NCBI GenBank assembly: GCA_030836965.1 | Contig: JAUPLM010000159.1 | Coordinates: 1-7,971 of the forward strand | DNA length: 7,971 nt | From: Thermodesulfobacteriota bacterium | GTDB taxonomy: Bacteria; Desulfobacterota; Desulfobacteria; Desulfobacterales; RPRI01 | Direction: 5' to 3' | In this document: positions 1 to 4,875 of the stretch, piece after piece | How positions within the stretch are numbered: the first letter of the stretch is position 1 | How the letters are laid out: the number at the start of each line of letters is the position of its first letter | Program-made: the position numbers and the translations under genes | Notes under the pieces: generated by a model | The model's database searches: none | The model's input: only the letters and a program-made list of their open reading frames with translations | What the model was told of the DNA's origin: nothing

Positions 1-1
1 A

Positions 2-457
2 GAGCCGGTTCTGCTTTACGGCCATTCAGCAGGATCGGCAGGGGCAATTATTGCTGCAAGCAGAAATCAAGGCAGGATAAAAATTCTTTTTCTTGAAGCC
101 TCCTATGCATATACAAAAGAGGCGCTTCGAAGTCTTTACAGGTGGTTCAATGCTTTCTTCGGGATATTTTTTGCGCCCGCCATCCTTTTTTCCATGGATG
201 TCTTATATAAGAACAATATTGACAGTATCAGCCCTGCGCGGCTTGCACCCGGAATAAAAATTCCCGTAATGCTTATTCACGGAGAAAAAGATGCGCGATT
301 CCCCTTAAAGTTTGCTGAAAGATTGAGGGACAGTTTTGCGCCGGGGCGGGCCGAGCTTTATGTGGCAAAAGGTGCTGATCACAGCGATTCAAGCTGTACT
401 TCCGGGTACAGGGAAGCTGTCAGAAATTTTCTTGAACGTCATACGGCATATGATTAA
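2..457 (+). CDS. Alpha/beta hydrolase, C-terminal part (5' end outside window)
   Basis: The reading frame is open from the left edge, and 151 codons are visible before TAA. The visible part begins almost at the nucleophile elbow, G-H-S-A-G (visible residues 7-11, Ser9). Further on come the acid in the strand-turn I-H-G-E-K-D-A-R-F-P (Asp97) and the catalytic His in G-A-D-H-S-D (His127). These three in this order and spacing are the Ser-Asp-His triad of the alpha/beta hydrolase fold. Residues 36-80, between elbow and acid, are the lid region, rich in aromatic residues (RWFNAFFGIFF). The strand P-V-M-L-I-H-G-E-K-D is typical of BAAT/prolyl-oligopeptidase-like or DUF-type soluble hydrolases, so it is probably a cytoplasmic esterase, lipase or thioesterase. 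The substrate cannot be told. The N-terminal strands and oxyanion loop lie outside the window. An amidohydrolase follows 129 bp downstream on the same strand, but no functional link is visible. Confidence 0.85.
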   Translation, partial: EPVLLYGHSAGSAGAIIAASRNQGRIKILFLEASYAYTKEALRSLYRWFNAFFGIFFAPAILFSMDVLYKNNIDSISPARLAPGIKIPVMLIHGEKDARFPLKFAERLRDSFAPGRAELYVAKGADHSDSSCTSGYREAVRNFLERHTAYD

Positions 458-458
458 A

Positions 459-490
459 GGACTCAAGGATTCGGGGATTCAAGTGTTCGG
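459..490. repeat. Degenerate 8-bp tandem repeat, four units
   Basis: Directly after the hydrolase stop codon lie four adjacent 8-base units: GGACTCAA, GGATTCGG, GGATTCAA and GTGTTCGG. The last two bases alternate AA/GG, so it also reads as two 16-bp units. It is non-coding. It could be a remnant of a dispersed intergenic repeat, or simple slippage. No stem-loop or T-run makes it a convincing terminator. Confidence 0.5.
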
Positions 491-517
491 GCAAAAAATA
501 GTAACAGCTCATTGATC

Positions 518-533
518 TTGTAAAACTATTGTA
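518..533. promoter_or_regulatory. Possible operator-like motif TTGTAAAAC-N2-TTGTA (copy 1)
   Basis: TTGTAAAAC is followed two bases later by TTGTA, so the two TTGTA half-sites are 11 bp apart, one DNA turn. The same 14 fixed bases with the same spacing recur at 3325-3340, before the flavoprotein gene. This copy lies 53-69 bp ahead of the amidohydrolase ATG. I cannot name a regulator, and chance in AT-rich DNA is possible. No convincing sigma70 -35/-10 pair was found in this gap. Confidence 0.25.
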
Positions 534-586
534 GTTGGCCTGCGGCGTATGAAAATCGCAAATGAAATAAAGCTGAAGAAAGTTTC

Positions 587-1792
587 ATGGAAGATACAAA
601 ATTTATAGATGCGGGATGGCTAATTGACGGTACAGGTGGTCCTGTCCGGAAAAATATCAGACTTCATATTGAAAAAGGCAGGATTGTTTCAATAAATGAT
701 TCATGTGCCGGAGATTCTGCGGCAGCAAAAGCGACAGATTTCGGATCATCAACCATTCTGCCATGCCTTGTTGACAGTCATGTCCATCTCTGGATGTCCG
801 GGACAGATGATCCGGTTGCCCGTGAGAAACAGCTCAGTGCAGGCTTTGATGAAATAAAAGTTATAATTTCGGAGCATGTAAAGCGGCATTTGTCACACGG
901 TATATTGGCGGTCCGTGACGGCGGAGATAAAGATGCTTATGTTATGCGCTACAGGAATGAGTGTATTGATATTAAAAAGATGCCGATTGACATCAGAGTT
1001 GCTGGAAGGGGTTGGCACCGTGCCGGAAGGTATGGAGGTCTGATTGGAAGAGCGCCGGAGGAAGACCAGTCTCTTACAGAAGCAATACAATATGATCACG
1101 AAGTTAAGGACCATATTAAAATAGTAAATTCCGGTTTGAACAGCCTGAAAGAATTCGGGAAGGAGACTCTACCTCAGTTCAGCGCCGAAGAGCTGTCGGA
1201 TGTAGTTAAGATTGCCAAAAAATGCGGACGCCGAGTCATGGTTCATGCAAACGGTAAAAAACCGGTAGCCGCTGCTCTTGCTGCCGGATGCCATTCTATT
1301 GAACACGGGTTTTTCATGGGTTCTGAAAACCTTAAAATCATGGCTGAAAAAGGCGTTGTCTGGGTACCGACCGCCTTTACCATGAAAGGATATGCGGAAC
1401 ATGTGGAAAACGGGAGCGTCGAACATGACGTGTCGATCATGAATCTTGATCACCAGCTCGGACAGATTTCAAAGGCAAGGGAGCTTGGCGTTACGATTGC
1501 TCTCGGGACAGATGCCGGAAGTATCGGAGTAGATCACGGATATGCCGTAATAGAGGAGCTTAAATTGCTGATTGCTGCAGGATATTCATTGCCTGAAGCC
1601 ATAAGATGCGCAACCTGTAATGGAGCAAGACTGCTTGGAATAGGAGCCTTTGGGGTAATTTCAGAGGGTATGGCAGCTACATTTCTTGTGGCAAAAGGAG
1701 ATCCTTCAAAACTTCCGGATGCCCTGTCGGCAATAGAGGCTATATATATCAACGGTATGTGTGCATCAGACGGATTGAAATCAGTATATTAG
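587..1792 (+). CDS. Metal-dependent amidohydrolase (imidazolonepropionase/prolidase-like)
   Basis: This complete 401-residue protein belongs to the amidohydrolase superfamily, cytoplasmic TIM-barrel hydrolases that cleave amide or ester bonds in cyclic or peptidic substrates. The N-terminal beta-sandwich includes W-L-I-D-G-T-G-G-P (residues 11-19), the usual family opening. The metal ligands are all present: His65 and His67 in D-S-H-V-H-L-W, Lys178 in H-I-K-I-V-N-S-G (the carboxylated bridging lysine), His220 in V-M-V-H-A-N-G, His240 in S-I-E-H-G, and Asp309 in L-G-T-D-A-G. The set K, H, H, D indicates a binuclear site of the Xaa-Pro dipeptidase/imidazolonepropionase-like subgroup. There is no signal peptide. 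The ATG at 587 follows a purine-rich GAAGAAAG stretch, and nearby upstream ATGs (549, 562) are in other frames. It is probably an orphan amidohydrolase. The substrate is unknown, and no histidine-degradation genes flank it, so it should not be called hutI. Confidence 0.9.
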   Translation: MEDTKFIDAGWLIDGTGGPVRKNIRLHIEKGRIVSINDSCAGDSAAAKATDFGSSTILPCLVDSHVHLWMSGTDDPVAREKQLSAGFDEIKVIISEHVKRHLSHGILAVRDGGDKDAYVMRYRNECIDIKKMPIDIRVAGRGWHRAGRYGGLIGRAPEEDQSLTEAIQYDHEVKDHIKIVNSGLNSLKEFGKETLPQFSAEELSDVVKIAKKCGRRVMVHANGKKPVAAALAAGCHSIEHGFFMGSENLKIMAEKGVVWVPTAFTMKGYAEHVENGSVEHDVSIMNLDHQLGQISKARELGVTIALGTDAGSIGVDHGYAVIEELKLLIAAGYSLPEAIRCATCNGARLLGIGAFGVISEGMAATFLVAKGDPSKLPDALSAIEAIYINGMCASDGLKSVY

Positions 1793-1918
1793 AAATTATT
1801 TTCTGCGTTTTTCTAACCCTAAAAGTGATGCTAAAAAGAGCGCAATAAATTATTTCATAAACTTACTTACACCTCTCAATGAAGTACAGTAAAAATTCCC
1901 GTTTATCGGGGTAGGGTT

Positions 1919-1924
1919 AAAGGA
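1919..1924 (+). promoter_or_regulatory. Ribosome binding site supporting the TTG start
   Basis: AAAGGA ends 8 bases before the TTG at 1933, good Shine-Dalgarno spacing. The first in-frame ATG (1978) would delete the start of the TRAM domain and has no comparable site, so this RBS decides the start. Confidence 0.6.
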
Positions 1925-1932
1925 TAAATAAT

Positions 1933-3324
1933 TTGAGCATAAAAAAAGGCGGATTTATTGAAGTTGAGGTAACCGGGATGGCTTTTGGCGGTAGAGGGCT
2001 GGCCAAAATCGATGGTCTTGCGGTTTTTGTGGAAAAAGCCGTTCCTCTTGACCGGGTTAAATGCCGCATAGTGAAAAAGAAGAAAAGTTTTGCCGAGGCT
2101 GTTGCAGTCGAACTTATTGAGCCTTCACCTTACAGAACAAATCCACCTTGTGAATACAGCGGGTTTTGCGGAGGCTGCAAATGGCAGTTTCTTCAGTATG
2201 ACCAGCAGCTTAATTATAAGAAACAGCATGTCGAAGAAGCCCTTGAGCATATCGGCCTTATAAAAAATGTTCCGGTTCACCCGGCTATCCCGTCTGGAAA
2301 GATATTCGGTTACAGGAACAAGATGGAATTTTCATGTTCGGACAGAAAATGGCTGCTTCCTTCCGATTTTGCAGCAGGAGAAGAAAGCAACTGTTTTGCC
2401 ATGGGTCTTCATGTTCCAGGTACTTTCGATAAGGTGCTTGATATCAGGGCTTGTCTTCTCCAGCCGGAAGAAGGAAACAGAATTCTTGAGGATGTAAAGA
2501 CTTTCATGAAGAACTCAGGGGTTCCCCCTTACGGCATTAAATCCCACGAGGGATTCTGGCGTTTTCTGATGCTCAGAAATTCCACAGCAAACGGTAACTG
2601 GATGGTCAACATAATAAGTTCGGTTGAAAACCGGAAAATAGTTGAGCCTCTAGCCGCATTGCTGACTGAAAAATATCCCGGTGTGGTTTCGGTTATAAAC
2701 AATATAACTTCAAGCAAGGCGGCTGTAGCAATCGGAGAATCTGAAATGGTTCTTGCCGGTTCTCCTTGCATAAAGGATAAACTCGGAGATTTTGAATTTG
2801 AAATATCGGCGAACTCTTTTTTCCAGACCAACACGCCCGGCGCCGAAATTCTATATAATAATGTAAAAGAATTTGCCGGGCTTTCCGGAAATGAGACGGT
2901 TCTTGATCTTTATAGCGGGACAGGTACGATACCTGTATACCTTTCGGCCGATGCAGGTTCGATTACCGGACTTGAAATTGTTGAAAGCGCAGTTTCGGAT
3001 GCGAAAAAAAACTGCCTTGCAAACGGTATCTCAAACTGCACATTTGTTCTCGGAGATATCAGGGAAAGCCTTTCAAAAATAAGTAAAAAACCCGATGTCA
3101 TTATTATCGACCCTCCGAGAGCGGGAATGCACAAGGATGTTGTAAAGAAGGTTACGGATATAGCACCTGAAAGAATAGTTTATGTTTCCTGTAATCCGGC
3201 AACTCTCGCAAGAGACATTTTCCTGCTCAAGGAATACTATGAAGTTACAGAGGTTCAGCCTGTCGATATGTTCCCTCACACCTGGCACATAGAGTCTGTG
3301 GCGAGGCTCGAAAAAAAACGATAA
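1933..3324 (+). CDS. rlmD: 23S rRNA m5U methyltransferase, RlmD type (TrmA/RumA family)
   Basis: This 463-residue SAM-dependent enzyme methylates C5 of a uridine in 23S rRNA (U1939 in E. coli numbering for RlmD). Residues about 4-64 form a TRAM RNA-binding domain. Cys73, Cys79 and Cys82 (C-x5-C-x2-C in P-P-C-E-Y-S-G-F-C-G-G-C) plus Cys174 match the four [4Fe-4S] ligands of RumA. The catalytic half has F-F-Q-T-N (296-300), the SAM loop L-D-L-Y-S-G-T-G-T (324-332), D-P-P-R-A-G (393-398), the nucleophilic Cys420 in Y-V-S-C-N-P-A-T, and the proposed base Glu454 in the F-P-H-T-W-H-I-E-S terminus. It is slightly longer than E. coli RlmD (433). The start is TTG with a good RBS. The family is certain, but a dual-site RlmCD or an RlmC-like specificity cannot be excluded from motifs alone. 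It is probably a single-gene unit, with 140 bp before and 128 bp after it. Confidence 0.93.
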   Translation: MSIKKGGFIEVEVTGMAFGGRGLAKIDGLAVFVEKAVPLDRVKCRIVKKKKSFAEAVAVELIEPSPYRTNPPCEYSGFCGGCKWQFLQYDQQLNYKKQHVEEALEHIGLIKNVPVHPAIPSGKIFGYRNKMEFSCSDRKWLLPSDFAAGEESNCFAMGLHVPGTFDKVLDIRACLLQPEEGNRILEDVKTFMKNSGVPPYGIKSHEGFWRFLMLRNSTANGNWMVNIISSVENRKIVEPLAALLTEKYPGVVSVINNITSSKAAVAIGESEMVLAGSPCIKDKLGDFEFEISANSFFQTNTPGAEILYNNVKEFAGLSGNETVLDLYSGTGTIPVYLSADAGSITGLEIVESAVSDAKKNCLANGISNCTFVLGDIRESLSKISKKPDVIIIDPPRAGMHKDVVKKVTDIAPERIVYVSCNPATLARDIFLLKEYYEVTEVQPVDMFPHTWHIESVARLEKKR

Positions 3325-3344
3325 TTGTAAAACATTTGTAAAAC
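3325..3344. promoter_or_regulatory. Tandem TTGTAAAAC direct repeat (possible operator, copy 2)
   Basis: Two exact copies of TTGTAAAAC begin at 3325 and 3336, 11 bp apart, so they lie on the same face of the helix. They start immediately after the rlmD stop codon and lie 109-128 bp before the flavoprotein ATG. The arrangement matches the motif at 518-533 (TTGTAAAAC-N2-TTGTA). It could be a site for a regulator that binds as a tandem dimer. No factor can be named. Confidence 0.3.
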
Positions 3345-3345
3345 C

Positions 3346-3359
3346 TTTGATATATTTTG
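3346..3359. repeat. 14-bp AT-rich repeat TTTGATATATTTTG, copy 1
   Basis: An exact second copy lies at 4677-4690. Both copies are in the upstream regions of genes: this one 93 bp before the flavoprotein gene, the other 185 bp before the cyclase gene. It follows directly on the TTGTAAAAC pair. It may be a shared promoter or UP-like element, or chance in AT-rich DNA. Confidence 0.3.
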
Positions 3360-3452
3360 CAATTCGGAACGTATTCTTATATTTTTCAAACCATAAATAT
3401 TTTTACATGATTATATTACAAAGAGACTGATTTTCAATACGAAGGATTTTAT

Positions 3453-4529
3453 ATGGATTTTCCTGAGCTTAAGATAGGTGATATGGTAAGCCGCATACCT
3501 ATAATACAGGGAGGAATGGGCGTCGGTATTTCATTGGCCGGACTCGCCTCTGCTGTTGCCAATGAAGGCGGTATCGGAGTAATTGCCGCAGCTATGATCG
3601 GTATCGATGAGCCTGATGTTACTGCCAATCCGGCTGAAGCAAATGTCAGAGCTCTTAAACGGGAGATACGGAAGGCGAGGAAGTTGACTAGCGGGATCAT
3701 CGGGGTAAACATAATGGTTGCAATGACCCACTATGCCGATCTTGTAAAGGCATCAATAGAAGAAGCTGTCGATATCATCATTTCTGGTGCAGGACTCCCG
3801 ATGGATCTGCCGGGATATCTTGTAAACGGCTCAAAAACAAAACTTGTTCCGATTGTCTCTTCAGGCCGTGCGGCCAGACTGATCTGTCAGAAATGGCTGG
3901 CAAAATACAACTATCTTCCCGATGCTTTTGTTGTCGAAGGACCTAAAGCGGGCGGACACCTCGGTTTGAAAAAGGAGCAGATAGACGATCCTGATTATGC
4001 CCTTGAGATAATTGTTAAAGAGGTTGTTGAAACAGTAAAACCGATTGCTTCTGAACGGAACACAACCATACCTGTTATTGCTGCGGGCGGCATCTTTACC
4101 GGTGCGGATATTCACGATATGATGAATATCGGTGCATCCGGAGTTCAGATGGGAACACGGTTTGTGGCGACCAATGAATGCGATGCAGACTCCGTATTCA
4201 AGCAGACTTATCTTGATGCAAAAAAAGAGGATCTCGTCATCATAAAAAGTCCGGTAGGGCTTCCGGGCCGCGCGGTACGAAACCGGTTTCTGGATGAGGT
4301 TGAAAACGGCAATAAAAAACCTTTTAAATGTCCATACCAGTGCGTTAAAACGTGCGATACTTCTAAAAGTCCATACTGCATAGCCCTTGCCCTTGCTGGA
4401 GCTAAAAAAGGCAAATTTAAAAACGGATTCGCCTTTGCAGGAGCCAATGCATACAGAATCAATGAGATAATCTCTGTAAAAGATCTGATCCGGTCCCTGC
4501 AGATGGAGTTTTCACAAGCCTGTGCCTGA
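3453..4529 (+). CDS. Nitronate monooxygenase/FabK-like FMN protein with C-terminal Cys cluster
   Basis: This 358-residue TIM-barrel flavoprotein belongs to the 2-nitropropane dioxygenase (NMO)/enoyl-ACP reductase FabK superfamily. FMN-binding segments are visible: I-I-Q-G-G-M-G-V-G at residues 17-25, G-V-N-I-M-V at 84-89, S-G-A-G-L-P at 111-116, the signature E-G-P-K-A-G-G-H-L-G at 162-171 (His169 is the usual catalytic or FMN-site His), I-P-V-I-A-A-G-G-I at 206-214 and G-V-Q-M-G-T-R-F at 230-237. The tail after about 290 is unusual. Cys293, Cys297, Cys301 and Cys309 form C-x3-C-x3-C-x7-C, suggestive of a metal or Fe-S site. The ATG at 3453 has GAAGGA 6 bases upstream. Many proteins annotated as NMO lack proven nitronate activity, and oxygen-dependent NMO chemistry would be odd in an anaerobe, so the true substrate is open. 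No fatty-acid genes flank it, which argues weakly against FabK. Confidence 0.88.
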   Translation: MDFPELKIGDMVSRIPIIQGGMGVGISLAGLASAVANEGGIGVIAAAMIGIDEPDVTANPAEANVRALKREIRKARKLTSGIIGVNIMVAMTHYADLVKASIEEAVDIIISGAGLPMDLPGYLVNGSKTKLVPIVSSGRAARLICQKWLAKYNYLPDAFVVEGPKAGGHLGLKKEQIDDPDYALEIIVKEVVETVKPIASERNTTIPVIAAGGIFTGADIHDMMNIGASGVQMGTRFVATNECDADSVFKQTYLDAKKEDLVIIKSPVGLPGRAVRNRFLDEVENGNKKPFKCPYQCVKTCDTSKSPYCIALALAGAKKGKFKNGFAFAGANAYRINEIISVKDLIRSLQMEFSQACA

Positions 4530-4576
4530 TAAATAAAGTATCAAATCCTGATATTTTCGTTAAAAATCATTAAACG

Positions 4577-4598
4577 GCTTTTCCCCCGGGGGAAAAGC
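4577..4598. repeat. Perfect 22-bp palindrome
   Basis: GCTTTTCCCCC is followed immediately by its exact reverse complement, GGGGGAAAAGC, with no spacer. It starts 48 bp after the flavoprotein stop codon. As RNA it would give a 9-bp stem with a CCGG loop. The T-run is on the 5' arm and no T-run follows, so it is not a standard Rho-independent terminator on the + strand. On the - strand the following bases are more T-rich, but no gene ends there. TTAAAC occurs on both sides (4570-4575 and 4603-4608). It could be an operator, a transcript-end stabilising hairpin or part of a REP-like dispersed repeat. Confidence 0.6.
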
Positions 4599-4676
4599 AT
4601 CCTTAAACAGAATCTCCCGACGCTTCACTACACTCGCCTGCAAAAAAGTCATAACCTTAATTTCTATTTGTTTTTA

Positions 4677-4690
4677 TTTGATATATTTTG
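4677..4690. repeat. 14-bp AT-rich repeat TTTGATATATTTTG, copy 2
   Basis: This is an exact match to 3346-3359, and also sits in the upstream region of a gene. It lies 55 bp before the TATAAT box, a position where an activator site or UP-like element could act. Confidence 0.3.
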
Positions 4691-4745
4691 AAAAATATGA
4701 TTTATTGCAAAAACATGTAATTAATAATTAGCTGTTTTTAAAATC

Positions 4746-4751
4746 TATAAT
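4746..4751 (+). promoter_or_regulatory. Putative -10 box (TATAAT) for the cyclase-vWA unit
   Basis: This is an exact sigma70 -10 consensus in an otherwise gene-free stretch. The -35 is poor: TTAATA at 4721-4726 would need a 19-bp spacer, and there is no extended TG motif. That suggests a weak or activator-dependent promoter. Transcription would start near 4758, leaving about 118 bases of leader before the cyclase ATG. Confidence 0.35.
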
Positions 4752-4875
4752 ACGAAAATGCGGAAAGATCTATCTGCTTACCTGATTTTGATAAATCTGA
4801 GCATGTTATTGATTTCAAATAAATACGGATCAAACCCGGAAAATGCAGTAAAGAGCAGGAAAGCTGGGATGAGCC

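Larger units (their letters stand above)
4530..4875. other. 346-bp intergenic region
   Basis: From left to right it holds a short AT-rich leader, a perfect 22-bp palindrome (4577-4598), a less AT-rich patch up to about 4642 that stands out from its surroundings, the second copy of TTTGATATATTTTG (4677-4690), and a perfect TATAAT box (4746-4751). An unlisted 47-codon frame runs from ATG 4758 to TAA 4899-4901. It begins with a hydrophobic stretch and overlaps the cyclase start in another frame. I do not call it a gene, because it has no Shine-Dalgarno site. No RNA gene is recognisable. Confidence 0.7.

Noticed and set aside
549..608. Short frame from ATG 549 ahead of the amidohydrolase
   Set aside because: Only 19 codons, out of frame and overlapping the real start, with no supporting signal.
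893..1752. Several minus-strand open frames opposite the amidohydrolase gene
   Set aside because: They lie wholly inside a gene with full family motifs, have no recognisable domains and no ribosome binding sites. The same holds for those opposite the other genes.
587..1792. Naming the amidohydrolase hutI (imidazolonepropionase)
   Set aside because: The metal-site subgroup is shared by many enzymes with other substrates, and no histidine-utilisation genes are nearby.
1898..1910. Small CCCG-TTTAT-CGGG hairpin before rlmD
   Set aside because: Only a 4-bp stem with no T-run after it, too weak for a terminator.
1814..1919. 8-bp inverted repeat TAACCCTA (1814-1821) with TAGGGTTA (1912-1919) before rlmD
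   Set aside because: The arms are 90 bp apart and an 8-bp match is fairly likely by chance in such a gap. There is no support for a structure.
1978..1980. ATG at 1978 as the start of the RlmD gene
   Set aside because: It would cut 15 residues off the TRAM domain, and the TTG at 1933 has a well-spaced AAAGGA.
3453..4529. Naming the flavoprotein fabK
   Set aside because: The motifs are shared by NMO and FabK. The four-Cys tail and the absence of fatty-acid synthesis neighbours do not support FabK.
4577..4598. Palindrome as an ordinary Rho-independent terminator of the flavoprotein gene
   Set aside because: The T-run is inside the 5' arm and no T-run follows the hairpin on the + strand. It is kept as a palindrome of unknown role.
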